DNA of 24,562 nt from Eubacteriales bacterium (GTDB lineage Bacteria > Bacillota_A > Clostridia > Christensenellales > Aristaeellaceae): contig JARKQG010000099.1 of the NCBI GenBank assembly GCA_029974035.1, positions 1 through 24,562 of the forward strand, read 5' to 3'. Shown here piece after piece: positions 12,347-19,945 of the stretch. Position 1 is the stretch's first letter. Each line of letters starts with the position of its first letter. Under the pieces are notes generated by a model. The model saw nothing but the letters and a program-made list of their open reading frames with translations, was not told the origin of the DNA and made no database searches. Made by a program: the position numbers and the translations under genes.

Positions 12347-13651
12347 TTACTCGAAGGCGTTGCCGATCTGATTTTTCAGATCGCCGTTCAGCCCGCTCAG
12401 CATTTCATCAAGCGAAACTTCACTGCGGAAGAAGCGGGTTGCCCAGCCGTTGACCATTGACATCTCGGTCATCGCCTGCGGCGTGTAGTTAAAGATGGAG
12501 AAGTTTTCCTCCGCATAGCTTACGAGCTCGGTCTGCCAGTACGGAGCACCGGCACTGAGGTATTCATGCTCGCCCTGCATGGCTTCGGATTCAAAGATCG
12601 ACTTGGTGATGGGCGTGCGGCTGTCGTTGACAAAGGTCGCCTCTACGCCCTTATCCTCAAGGCGGTAATACTTGAGGAACTCTTTCGCCTCATCGGGGCA
12701 GGTGCTGAAAGCCGGCACGACCAGTACGGAACCGCCCGCTTCGGAGCCCTTGTGAATCTCCTCCGGCCACAGGCACGCGGTCCATTCTCCGGACTGATCG
12801 GGTGCGTAACCGGGGATAAAGAGCTTGAACCAGCTTCCGGTCAGCTCGCCGACCAACTGGCCGGTGGCCAGCGCGTTCTCCCAGTCAGGGGTAAAATCGC
12901 CGCTGTTGAAAGCGATGTCCGCGTCGTAAATCTTCTTGAGCGTTTCAAAGGCCGCGCGCACGCCCGGGTCGCTGTCCACGATGTAATCGCCGTTTTCATC
13001 GATGAATTTGGCGCCGTAGTTGGCCAGCATCATGTAAATATCGTAGTCCTGCGAGCCGGTTTCCTTGTTGATGTTGTGGAAGTAGGCGTCTGGATACTTC
13101 TCGTGCAGGAGTTTTGTGGCCGCAATCAGATCGTCCACCGTTTTCCAGGTGGTTGGGTCGATGCCGCACTCGTCGCAAATGTCCTTGCGGTAGTAGAACA
13201 GCTTGGAGTTCACCTGATTGGCGACGGCCACGGTCTGCCCATCGTACTGGGACATCGCAATGGCGGCGTCGGTCAGGTTGTCAGCGTAGGGCGCGGTCAA
13301 TTCGCTCAGGTCCATCAGCGCGCCGGCGCGGGCAAACTCGGGAATCTGCGTGTAGTTGAGCTGGATCAGGTCCGCGCACGGTTCGCCGCTGGCCAGCGAG
13401 AGGCGTATCTTCTCGGCCACCTCAGGATCGCCCGAACCGCCCACGACGATCTCAACGTTGACGCGCTCCGCAAATTCCGGATAGGTTGCGTTGATGGTGT
13501 CGACGATGCCCTGATAAATTGAGGCACTGCCCCAGATCATGAAACGCAGGGTGACTTTTTCACCCTCGGCCGAGGCCATCGGCATCGCAAGCGCCAAAAC
13601 AAGGCACATTACGAGCAGAACGGACAGGCTTCGCTTGGCAGGTTGGTTCAT
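12347..13651 (-). CDS. Extracellular sugar-binding protein of the CUT1 ABC importer
   Basis: The 434-residue product has a Sec signal (KRS, hydrophobic core LSVLLVMCLVLALAMP, then ASA at 26-28) followed by a family 1 solute-binding fold (VTLRFMIWGSASIYQGIVDT, LASGEPCADLIQLNYTQIPE). The start is ATG 13651 with AGGAGGCG about 5 bases upstream. The signal ends in an AxA-type site and has no lipobox at that point; the single C16 lies in the hydrophobic core (LVMC followed by LVL) and is a poor lipidation site. It is the first gene of the catabolic operon, directly behind a near-consensus promoter. The ligand is probably an oligosaccharide given the two glycosidases downstream. Confidence 0.9.
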   Translation of the reverse strand: MNQPAKRSLSVLLVMCLVLALAMPMASAEGEKVTLRFMIWGSASIYQGIVDTINATYPEFAERVNVEIVVGGSGDPEVAEKIRLSLASGEPCADLIQLNYTQIPEFARAGALMDLSELTAPYADNLTDAAIAMSQYDGQTVAVANQVNSKLFYYRKDICDECGIDPTTWKTVDDLIAATKLLHEKYPDAYFHNINKETGSQDYDIYMMLANYGAKFIDENGDYIVDSDPGVRAAFETLKKIYDADIAFNSGDFTPDWENALATGQLVGELTGSWFKLFIPGYAPDQSGEWTACLWPEEIHKGSEAGGSVLVVPAFSTCPDEAKEFLKYYRLEDKGVEATFVNDSRTPITKSIFESEAMQGEHEYLSAGAPYWQTELVSYAEENFSIFNYTPQAMTEMSMVNGWATRFFRSEVSLDEMLSGLNGDLKNQIGNAFE

Positions 13652-13712
13652 GGTTTCGCCTCCTAGTTTTTGTGGCGCGGCGGCGTGGGTTCCGCCGCAC
13701 GCTGTTAATAGT

Positions 13713-13740
13713 ATTATACCGTGATATGACCCAATGTCAA
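13713..13740 (-). promoter_or_regulatory. Promoter of the sugar-catabolic operon
   Basis: Read leftward: -35 TTGACA (13740-13735), 16-bp spacer, -10 TATAAT (13718-13713). Both boxes are perfect consensus. It lies about 60 bases before the binding-protein start, and the inverted repeat at 13721-13746 overlaps its -35 box and spacer, as expected for a repressed strong promoter. Confidence 0.85.
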
Positions 13741-13746
13741 TATCAC
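13721..13746. promoter_or_regulatory. Operator-like inverted repeat over the operon promoter
   Basis: GTGATAT (13721-13727) and ATATCAC (13740-13746) are perfect 7-bp arms spaced by 12 bases; GAC and GTC extend the symmetry almost further. It covers the whole spacer and -35 hexamer. The divergent IclR regulator is the obvious candidate binder. Confidence 0.65.
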
Positions 13747-13757
13747 ATTAACAAATA

Positions 13758-13780
13758 ATATTATCATATAATGATAATAT
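13758..13780. promoter_or_regulatory. Long AT-rich palindrome upstream of the operon promoter
   Basis: ATATTATCAT (13758-13767) and ATGATAATAT (13771-13780) are perfect 10-bp arms around ATA. It lies upstream of the -35 box of the leftward operon and well upstream of the IclR promoter: a place for an activator, a second operator, or a looping partner. It has no T-rich exit and no gene end nearby, so it is not a terminator. Confidence 0.6.
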
Positions 13781-13964
13781 GGTACTAATTTATTCGTTTT
13801 GCGTATTGGCGATATCCCACAAAAAAATAACAATCCATGCTGTAAGTGCATTTATTTCAAGCCTATTGCCCGTATTTGAACAAAATGGATGGAGTTTTAT
13901 CCGATTTTTCCGCCTTGCGTTCTGGATGCAGGGCGGGTACAAAGCGCAGCGCAAGCAATAGTTC

Positions 13965-13993
13965 TTGATATTCAATTCTCATTATGATACAAT
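13965..13993 (+). promoter_or_regulatory. Promoter of the IclR regulator gene
   Basis: -35 TTGATA (13965-13970), 17-bp spacer, -10 TACAAT (13988-13993) preceded by TGA (extended form), 46 bases before the IclR start. Bases 13781-13960 between it and the palindrome are AT-rich and hold no supported gene. Confidence 0.65.
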
Positions 13994-14039
13994 CCATAAA
14001 CGGATAAGCCTATGCTGCGACGAAGAGGAATGATTTTTC

Positions 14040-14891
14040 ATGCAGACATCTGCCAATGCGGCCAAGCGCGGGATCTCATCCATCGGGAAAACGTTTCAGA
14101 TCCTGAAGTGTTTTTCCTATAACCGGACCGAACTGACCGCCGCTCAAATTGCCAAGCAGGTCGGACTGCCCATTTCCACCCTGTACCGTTATCTGCAGAC
14201 GATGGAAGGCGAGGGTTTTTTGGAGCACAACGCCGCCGCAAACACCTATTCGCTTGGGCTGTACAGCGTCGAGCTGGCCGGCATTGCGCTGACCCGCTTT
14301 GATGTGCGCCGCATCGGTCAGCAAGACCTCAACGACCTGTCCATCCGTCTCAATCTCAACACCAATATGGGCATTCTGCGCGATGGGGATGTCTTTCACC
14401 TCGCCTTTTCGGTGCGCACGCCCATGCAGCCTTGGTATGACATTATCGGCCGCCGTTCCGCCGCTCACCTGACTGCGATGGGGAAGATGCTGCTCGCCTA
14501 CCAGCCCTTTGAACAGGTGCGCGGGGACATCGAAAAGAGGGGATGGCGCGCGAGGACCAAGTATTCGGTGCATGACCTTGATGAATTGCACCGCCAACTG
14601 ATTGAAGCACGCGAGCGTCAGTACGCCGTTGACCTGCGGGAGTATACCGATACCTGCTGCCTGGCCTGCCCCATTCGGCAAAAAGACGGCGAGGTGGTCG
14701 CCGCCATCAGCGCGACCTGCGCGTATGACCGGTTCAGCATTGAAATAGAGAACATCCGCCGGGAGGTATTTGCGGCGGCCGCCAACATATCCTACAAGCT
14801 GGGCTATCTGGGCCAGGGATACATGCTTTTCCAGCCCAAGAGCGCGGCAAGAGGCGCGGTCGATTCCGATTACCTGCCAATACCCGGATAG
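14040..14891 (+). CDS. IclR-family transcriptional regulator
   Basis: The 283-residue product has the IclR winged helix-turn-helix (residues about 13-75: SSIGKTFQILKCF, LTAAQIAKQVGLPISTLYRY, GEGFLEH, YSLG) and the C-terminal effector-binding domain (about 90-265, with AMGKMLLAY, REYTDTCCLACPI and AAISATCAYDR). IclR proteins bind a sugar-acid or aromatic-acid-like metabolite. The gene is divergent from the sugar-catabolic operon, with operator-like repeats in the shared 388-base interval, so it most likely controls that operon and itself. GAGG lies about 11 bases before ATG 14040, a somewhat long spacing. The last 30 residues (LFQPKSAARGAVDSDYLPIPG) extend past the usual domain. Confidence 0.93.
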   Translation: MQTSANAAKRGISSIGKTFQILKCFSYNRTELTAAQIAKQVGLPISTLYRYLQTMEGEGFLEHNAAANTYSLGLYSVELAGIALTRFDVRRIGQQDLNDLSIRLNLNTNMGILRDGDVFHLAFSVRTPMQPWYDIIGRRSAAHLTAMGKMLLAYQPFEQVRGDIEKRGWRARTKYSVHDLDELHRQLIEARERQYAVDLREYTDTCCLACPIRQKDGEVVAAISATCAYDRFSIEIENIRREVFAAAANISYKLGYLGQGYMLFQPKSAARGAVDSDYLPIPG

Positions 14892-15036
14892 CGGTCGGAT
14901 TGGGGCGTCGGTCAACCGCCTGCCGCCCGGTATCCGGGGCGGGATTCAATCTGGAGCCCCCGGCGTCAATCAGGCATTTGGGGGGCAGAATGGGCGGAGG
15001 TTCCCGGCCGGATTTTCAATGATCCGCTCCCGGTTA
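14892..15036. other. Intergenic stretch after the IclR gene
   Basis: CCCGGATA at the end of the gene has an inverted partner TATCCGGG near 14931, but no T tract follows, so a terminator is doubtful. No gene is supported. Confidence 0.35.
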
Positions 15037-15065
15037 TTGAAGAAACCGAACGAAAGTGGTATACT
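15037..15065 (+). promoter_or_regulatory. Promoter of the J-domain/HIRAN unit
   Basis: -35 TTGAAG (15037-15042), 17-bp spacer ending in TGG, -10 TATACT (15060-15065), 54 bases before the ATG at 15119. Confidence 0.7.
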
Positions 15066-15118
15066 CTGTGTTGCGCACGCCCCTGAATGCGAAGGACAAT
15101 CGACGGAGGCGGTGCCTT

Positions 15119-15937
15119 ATGGACGGGAACACGCCCCAATCCAGCGCCATTCTCCCCTTTCCGGACTTCGAGGCGCTGAAAAAAGAGGTCGAAAAACTCC
15201 GGACGGAGCTTTCCATGCTCGTCCTGGAGCGGGACGATCTTCTGCACCATGAATGCCGGAACATCGAAATGGCCTACATGCTCGCCGTCGGCGGGCTTGA
15301 GTACAGAGCGTACGAAACCGAATGCGCCATCCTGCGGCTCAAGCGCAAGCTCGAATTGATCCGGGCGAAAAGGAATCGGCAGGAAAAGGTGGTTTTGTCC
15401 GGGATTGAAGAAGTCCTGGACGCCGAATTCGCCGAGTACCGGGCGCGGCTGAACGAGCAGATTGAAAGGATGAACGCCGCGCTGATGCGCAGCCGTCTGG
15501 AACTGCTGACGGAAGCGGAGAGCCGGGCGCTCAAAAAGCTCTACCGGTCCGTCGTCAAGGCCCTGCACCCCGACCTGCATCCGGGCCTGAGCGAGGCAAA
15601 GCTCCGGCTGTTTCACAGCGCCGTCGAAACCTATGAGCGCGGCGATCTGGACGGCCTGCGCGTGATCGCGGCGATGGTTGGAGATTCCGCGCTTCCGGAT
15701 GACGGGCCCGGCGGACTGGCGCCATTGACAAAGGAAAAGGCGCGGCTCGCCAAGCGGATTGAGCGCGTAAGGCGCCAGATCGGGGAGATCAAATCAGCAT
15801 ATCCTTACACGATGAAGGGTTTCGTTCAGGATCCGCAGGCAATCGAGGCACGAAGGGCGGAACTCGAGGAGCGCATCGGGCAGCTGAAGGAAGTGCTTGC
15901 CGCATACGAGGACGGGATCGAGAATTTGCTGAGGTGA
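15119..15937 (+). CDS. Coiled-coil protein with a J-domain-like (HPD) segment
   Basis: The 272-residue product has three parts: a heptad-rich coiled coil (about 16-130, EALKKEVEKLRTELSMLVLE then a second helical stretch), a J-domain-like segment at about 135-185 with HPD at 150-152 (LYRSVVKALHPDLHPG, then FHSAVETYERGDLDGL), and a second coiled coil to the end (TKEKARLAKRIERVRRQIGE). The HPD tripeptide in J-proteins stimulates Hsp70 ATPase. Here the J region is short and lacks the usual glycine-rich part, so it is a type III-like J protein. The start is ATG 15119 with GGAGG about 9 bases upstream; the frame opens earlier, before the promoter -10. It is co-transcribed with a HIRAN gene 4 bases downstream. 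Client and partner Hsp70 are unknown. Confidence 0.75.
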   Translation: MDGNTPQSSAILPFPDFEALKKEVEKLRTELSMLVLERDDLLHHECRNIEMAYMLAVGGLEYRAYETECAILRLKRKLELIRAKRNRQEKVVLSGIEEVLDAEFAEYRARLNEQIERMNAALMRSRLELLTEAESRALKKLYRSVVKALHPDLHPGLSEAKLRLFHSAVETYERGDLDGLRVIAAMVGDSALPDDGPGGLAPLTKEKARLAKRIERVRRQIGEIKSAYPYTMKGFVQDPQAIEARRAELEERIGQLKEVLAAYEDGIENLLR

Positions 15938-15941
15938 GCGC

Positions 15942-16340
15942 ATGGGCGAAATGATCAAAAACGAAGGTGCCGGCGTACTCGGCCTGATGCACGGAAAGGT
16001 CGGGAATTTCTCCGTCCCCAAGCCGTTTGAGCGCGACATCTTCCTCTTTGACACCTACGTGGCGGGAACGAGCCATATCGCGGGCATTGAGGAGCTCGAA
16101 CCCCACCTGAACGTCGACGACAAGCTCGACTTTTTCCGGGAGCCGGACAACCCGTACGACGAGCGGGCGATCGTCATCCGAAACGCCGACGGCGTGAAAA
16201 TCGGCTATGTGCCCCAGGCGGACAACGTGGTCTTCTCCCGCCTGATGGACGCGGGCAAGCTGCTCTTTGCGCGCATATCATCCAAAAAAATGACCGGGAG
16301 CTGGCTGCGGATCGAAGTCCGGATTTTCCTGCGGGAATGA
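15942..16340 (+). CDS. Small HIRAN-domain protein
   Basis: The 132-residue product is nearly all HIRAN domain (about 35-130): FDTYVAGTSHIAGIEEL, REPDNPYDERAIVI (66-79, the signature stretch), VKIGYVPQADNVVFSRLMDA (85-104) and a closing strand WLRIEVRIFL. HIRAN domains occur in HLTF/Rad5 helicases, where HLTF's version binds DNA 3' ends; stand-alone bacterial HIRAN proteins are largely uncharacterised. It starts four bases after the J-domain gene stop with GAGGTGA as ribosome site, so the two are translated together. No nuclease or helicase module is fused, suggesting it acts as a nucleic-acid or stalled-structure sensor for the partner; this is inference. Confidence 0.85.
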   Translation: MGEMIKNEGAGVLGLMHGKVGNFSVPKPFERDIFLFDTYVAGTSHIAGIEELEPHLNVDDKLDFFREPDNPYDERAIVIRNADGVKIGYVPQADNVVFSRLMDAGKLLFARISSKKMTGSWLRIEVRIFLRE

Positions 16341-16378
16341 GGGGCCGCGCAGTGACGGCCGGTCCTCCGGATCTTGAA

Positions 16379-16421
16379 CCGCGGCCTCAGTTCGGTTTGT
16401 CACCCAAACCGGAGGCCGCGG
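16379..16421. terminator. Two-part stem-loop after the HIRAN gene
   Basis: CCGCGGCCTC (16379-16388) pairs perfectly with GAGGCCGCGG (16412-16421), and inside it CGGTTTG (16393-16399) pairs with CAAACCG (16405-16411). No T tract follows directly; it sits just before the bidirectional terminator and may aid it or protect the 3' end. Confidence 0.5.
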
Positions 16422-16426
16422 CGCTG

Positions 16427-16465
16427 CCCACCAAAAAACTCCCCCGGGGGGAGTTTTTTGGTGGG
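16427..16465. terminator. Bidirectional terminator between HIRAN and DEAD-box genes
   Basis: A nearly perfect palindrome: CCCACC, A6, CTCCC on the left and GGGAG, T6, GGTGGG on the right. A GC-rich core followed by T6 on either strand can end transcription of both converging genes, which stop at 16340 and 16477. Confidence 0.88.
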
Positions 16466-16476
16466 GCTATTTTCCG

Positions 16477-17838
16477 TTACCGGCTGCGCCAGAGCGCGCC
16501 CGGCCGGTCCCGCCGGGGCGCGTTGGCGCCGGGCTTGTCCGGGGTCCGGGCGGCGCGGCCGCCCTTGGGCGCGGCGCCATTCCGGGGCCGGGGCTCCGGC
16601 ATGGGCTGGCCCTGGCGGTTGAGCTTTTTGGGCGCGGCGGACCGGGGCGCCGGCTCCGCGGGGGTGAATACCTCCATGGGCCAGGGGCTCTCCAGCGTGG
16701 GGATGCGCTTTCCGGTCAGCGCCTCGATGGCGCCCAGGTCCTTGACTTCGTCGATGCAGCAGAAGCTGATGGCGTCGCCCTCCTGCCCGGCCCGGCCGGT
16801 GCGGCCGATGCGGTGGATGTACACCTCCGGCTCGTGGGGCAGGTCAAAGTTGATCACGTGGCTGAGCCCCGCGATGTCGATGCCGCGGGCCGCGATGTCC
16901 GTGGCCACCAGCGCGCCGATGTCGCCGGACTTGAAGCGGGAGAGCGCCTCCTGCCGGGCGCCCTGGGACTTGCTGCCGTGGATGGCCAGCGCCGGAATGC
17001 CCGCCTTGGCCAGATCCTTCACCACCCGGTCCGCGCCGTGGCGCGTGCGGGTGAAGATCAGCGCGTTCTCCACGCCCTCCTGCCGGAGCAGGTGGGCCAG
17101 AAGGTGCTTTTTGTTGCCCTTGTCCACGTAGTAGAGCGCCTGGCGCACGCTGTCCACCGGGCGGGTGACGGAGTCCACCTTGACGGTGGACGGGTTTTTG
17201 AGGATCTTCAGCGCCAAGCCCTCCACCGCGGGCGGCATGGTGGCGGAGAAGAACAGCGTCTGCCGCACCCGGGGCAATTGCGCGATCACCCGCTCCACGT
17301 CGCGGATGAAGCCCATGTCCAGCATGCGGTCGGCCTCGTCCAGCACGAAGATCTCCAGCCGGTCCAGCCGGATGTAGCCCTGGCCGATCAGATCGTTCAG
17401 CCGGCCGGGGGTGGACACCATGACGTCCACGCCGCGGCGCAGCTTTTCCGTCTGCGGCACCTGGCTGACGCCGCCGAAGATTACCGCGCAGTTGAGCCCC
17501 AGCTTCTGCGCGCCGTAGGCGAGGAAGCTGTCGTAAATCTGCTGGGCCAGTTCCCGGGTGGGGGTGAGGATCAGCGCGCGGATGGGCCGCGCCGCGGGGC
17601 GAGCGTCGCCCGCGGGGCGAACGTCGCCTGCGGGGCGAGCATCGCCGGCCAGCCGCTGCAGGATGGGCAGCGCGAAGGCGGCGGTCTTGCCGGTGCCGGT
17701 CTGGGCGCAGCCCAGTACGTCCTTGCCCGCCAGCACCAGCGGGATGGTGGCGGACTGGATGGGGGTGGGGGTTTCGTAGCCCGCCCGCCGAACGGCGTTC
17801 AGCAGCGGGGGGATCAGTTGCATTTCCTGAAAAGTCAT
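16477..17838 (-). CDS. DEAD-box ATP-dependent RNA helicase, RhlE type
   Basis: The 453-residue product carries all DEAD-box motifs in order: Q motif TPTPIQ (23-28), AQTGTGKT (45-52), PTRELA (93-98), TPGR (143-146), DEAD (167-170), SAT (198-200), ARGID (317-321) and HRIGRTGRAG (342-351). A C-terminal tail (about 395-453) is rich in R, P, G and A and probably unstructured and RNA-binding. Such enzymes unwind short RNA duplexes in ribosome assembly or mRNA decay. Oddly, residues 65-82 are three tandem copies of GDxRPA between motifs I and Ia. ATG 17838 has AAGGAAGG about 6 bases upstream. An extended -10 (TGG plus TATACT, 17877-17869 leftward) lies upstream with no clear -35 box. Confidence 0.93.
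   Translation of the reverse strand: MTFQEMQLIPPLLNAVRRAGYETPTPIQSATIPLVLAGKDVLGCAQTGTGKTAAFALPILQRLAGDARPAGDVRPAGDARPAARPIRALILTPTRELAQQIYDSFLAYGAQKLGLNCAVIFGGVSQVPQTEKLRRGVDVMVSTPGRLNDLIGQGYIRLDRLEIFVLDEADRMLDMGFIRDVERVIAQLPRVRQTLFFSATMPPAVEGLALKILKNPSTVKVDSVTRPVDSVRQALYYVDKGNKKHLLAHLLRQEGVENALIFTRTRHGADRVVKDLAKAGIPALAIHGSKSQGARQEALSRFKSGDIGALVATDIAARGIDIAGLSHVINFDLPHEPEVYIHRIGRTGRAGQEGDAISFCCIDEVKDLGAIEALTGKRIPTLESPWPMEVFTPAEPAPRSAAPKKLNRQGQPMPEPRPRNGAAPKGGRAARTPDKPGANAPRRDRPGALWRSR
17593..17646 (-). repeat. Three tandem 18-bp repeats inside the DEAD-box gene
   Basis: Three 18-bp units encode GDARPA, GDVRPA and GDARPA at residues 65-82. The copies differ at a few bases, so the array is not freshly duplicated. 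It lies in the surface linker after motif I where helicases tolerate inserts. Confidence 0.8.
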
Positions 17839-17868
17839 AGTGCCTTCCTTTATCTCGGTATTCGTTTC

Positions 17869-17877
17869 AGTATACCA
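17869..17877 (-). promoter_or_regulatory. Extended -10 promoter of the DEAD-box gene
   Basis: Read leftward, TGG precedes TATACT at 17874-17869, about 30 bases before the ATG. The position of the -35 box holds no good hexamer. Confidence 0.5.
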
Positions 17878-17936
17878 CGTTTCCGGGCATGAAACCGGGG
17901 CGTTCGGGTGAACATTGGATTACGCTTTGGGCGTCG

Positions 17937-18644
17937 TCACAGGAAGAGCCGCTTTTTGATTTCCTCCTTGAGCCTTGGCCTGCGCTCGATGACGCGCAGC
18001 ACGCCGGCGGAGGCGATGAGCGGCACCAGCGCGTAGAGCGACCATTCGAGCCGCACGCCGCCGCGGGCCCACAGGTCCGTCAGCGCCTCCAGCGCCACGA
18101 GGGCCGCGGCGAAGATCGCCACCACCGCGCTCGCCCGGTCAAGCGGCGCCAGGCGCTTCCGGCGGCAGGCGTATACGCCGAGCATCAGCGCGCCCCCCGC
18201 CAGCACCGTCAGCGGCAGCGCCAGCGTCAGGTACCAGTGGGCGCCGCCCGTGAGGAAGGCGATCATCTCCAGGTACAGCGCGGTGGAAAAGGTGTCCACC
18301 GTCAGGTACAGGTAGGGGCGGCGCACATCCAGGGCAAAGGGCAGCAGCACCCACACGCCCACGAGCAGCATCGCGCCCAGCACGTAGGCCGACCAGGTGA
18401 TCCGGTGGTTGATCAGAAGGTCGCTGGCCAGCACCGCCGACGCCGGGATCAAAAGAAACAGCGCCGCCAGCGCCGCGCCGTAGCGGTGGTCGATGCGGGG
18501 CGGCACCACCTCCAGCTGTTCCGGGTAGGGCTTTTCCTCCGGCGGGTGCCACGCGCCGTTGGGGTCGACCACCGGCGTCTTGCACAGCGGGCACCGGGCT
18601 TCCGACGGCGCCAGTTCCACGCCGCAATGTACGCAATAGGACAT
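17937..18644 (-). CDS. Zinc-ribbon, six-helix membrane protein (DUF6320-like)
   Basis: The 235-residue product begins with a zinc ribbon (C4, C7, C18, C21 in YCVHCG and RCPLCK), a linker, then six predicted membrane helices (about 55-77, 84-105, 111-134, 136-159, 171-192, 199-220) and a basic tail KEEIKKRLFL. The fold matches what I recall as DUF6320, found beside an acyltransferase and a hydrolase in Clostridia. The ATG at 18644 overlaps closely the acyltransferase stop (three bases apart, TGAAATATG) with AGAGGTGA as ribosome site. It is the third gene of a leftward trio. Function unknown; it may anchor or regulate the acyltransferase. Confidence 0.78.
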   Translation of the reverse strand: MSYCVHCGVELAPSEARCPLCKTPVVDPNGAWHPPEEKPYPEQLEVVPPRIDHRYGAALAALFLLIPASAVLASDLLINHRITWSAYVLGAMLLVGVWVLLPFALDVRRPYLYLTVDTFSTALYLEMIAFLTGGAHWYLTLALPLTVLAGGALMLGVYACRRKRLAPLDRASAVVAIFAAALVALEALTDLWARGGVRLEWSLYALVPLIASAGVLRVIERRPRLKEEIKKRLFL

Positions 18645-18647
18645 ATT

Positions 18648-19937
18648 TCACCTCTGGTTGCTCTCCACCCGCACCGGGATGCCCATCCGCACCAGCGCCG
18701 TGAAGAACGCGCGCTCGATGAAGGGCTCCCGGATGCAGCGGGAGAAGTTGACGGCGGTCTTTCCGCCGCAGCTGACGCAGGCGCAGATGACCGGGTTGAT
18801 GAAGGGCGCGCCCAGCAGGAAGTCCATCCGGTCCACATAGGGGCGCATGGCCTCGGGCAGCGTCACCTCGCCCAGGTTGGAAAAGGTGGTGGTGCAGTAG
18901 CGGTCGCCCTGAAGCCTGAACATCATCCGGAGAAAGGGCGCCTTGAGAAACAGCGGCATCGCCCGGACCGCCGGGTTTTTTTCGGCGTTGACGTTGGCGG
19001 ACATGCGGGCGTTGAGCGGCTTTTCGGCGATCTCCAGGCCCAGGGTGTGCCGAACCGCGCCGAGAATCTCCTCGAAGCTGTGCTGTCCATAGCGCGTGTT
19101 GATGCCCACGTTGATGTAGGATGCGAAGTTCCGCAGCGTCTTTGAGCCGTAGAACCTGCGCAGGTTTACTGGAAGCTGCACCCGCACGGGCCGGCGGGCG
19201 CGCCGCGCGGGCCGGGAAAACTGCGCCTGCTGGTAACAGGAGAGCAGCACCGACGTCAGCAGCACCGTGACGCTCACCCCGCGGGCCCGGGCCGCCTTGA
19301 GAAGCGCCTCCGAGGGGATGACGCCGGTGGTGATGTTGAGAAAATGGCTGCGCTCCGGCGTGCCGGAAATGTGAAAGGCGGGGCCCTCAAAGCGGCTGCG
19401 GCCCGCGCCGCGGGCGTTTTTCAGGAAGCTGTCCTCCATCTCCTCCGGGCGGGGCGCTCCCCGCGGGTTCAACACGTGGCCGCCGGCGGGGATGGCTACG
19501 CCGTGGCGCAGGCGCAGGTACTCCGCCGCCAGCGTCAAAAGAAACGTGAGCCCGCCGGTGCCGTCCGTCAGCGCGTGGAAAAACTCCACCGCGATCCTGC
19601 GGCCGTGGTAGCGGATGCGGTAGAGAAACCGCCGGTTTTCCCGCAGGTCCATGCGCACCAGCGGGTTGCCCACGTCCTTTTGCAGCGCGGGCGCGCCCTC
19701 CATGCGCTCCAGATAGTACCAGAAAAGCCCCCGGCGCAGCCGGACGGAGAAGGCGGGAAACCGCTTGAGCACCGCGCGGTGGGCTTTTTCGAGAACCGCC
19801 GGGTCCACGGCCTCCGTCAGCGTCACCGACAGGCGGAACATGGCCGCCCAACCCCGGGTGCGGGCGGGCGGGTAGATCTTGGCGGCGTTGTCCAGCTTCA
19901 TCCAGGCGGGGCCAGCCCCGCCGACGCTCTTGGCCAT
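18648..19937 (-). CDS. Condensation-domain-like (alcohol acetyltransferase-type) acyltransferase
   Basis: The 429-residue product resembles BAHD/condensation-type acyltransferases, annotated in Clostridia as alcohol acetyltransferase. The catalytic motif is FFHALTDGTGG (119-129), matching H-x-x-x-D-G with H121 and D125; the first His of HHxxxDG is Phe. A second signature is YINVGINTRYGQHSFEEILG, and TTFSNLGEV corresponds to the DFGWG-like loop. No signal peptide is seen. The frame is open to 20576, but that region is the hydrolase gene in another frame; TAGGAG about 6 bases before ATG 19937 fixes the start. It is 8 bases after the hydrolase gene and 3 before DUF6320. It probably moves an acyl group to an alcohol or lipid; substrate unknown. 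Confidence 0.82.
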   Translation of the reverse strand: MAKSVGGAGPAWMKLDNAAKIYPPARTRGWAAMFRLSVTLTEAVDPAVLEKAHRAVLKRFPAFSVRLRRGLFWYYLERMEGAPALQKDVGNPLVRMDLRENRRFLYRIRYHGRRIAVEFFHALTDGTGGLTFLLTLAAEYLRLRHGVAIPAGGHVLNPRGAPRPEEMEDSFLKNARGAGRSRFEGPAFHISGTPERSHFLNITTGVIPSEALLKAARARGVSVTVLLTSVLLSCYQQAQFSRPARRARRPVRVQLPVNLRRFYGSKTLRNFASYINVGINTRYGQHSFEEILGAVRHTLGLEIAEKPLNARMSANVNAEKNPAVRAMPLFLKAPFLRMMFRLQGDRYCTTTFSNLGEVTLPEAMRPYVDRMDFLLGAPFINPVICACVSCGGKTAVNFSRCIREPFIERAFFTALVRMGIPVRVESNQR

Positions 19938-19945
19938 GGCTTCTC

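Noticed and set aside
13779..13961. Short frames on both strands in the AT-rich interval before the IclR gene
   Set aside because: No ribosome sites and no recognisable motifs; the interval holds promoters and operators.
17889..19145. Rightward 418-residue frame opposite the DUF6320 and acyltransferase genes
   Set aside because: Low-complexity R/H/Q/G-rich composition without motifs; both genes on the other strand have clear domains.
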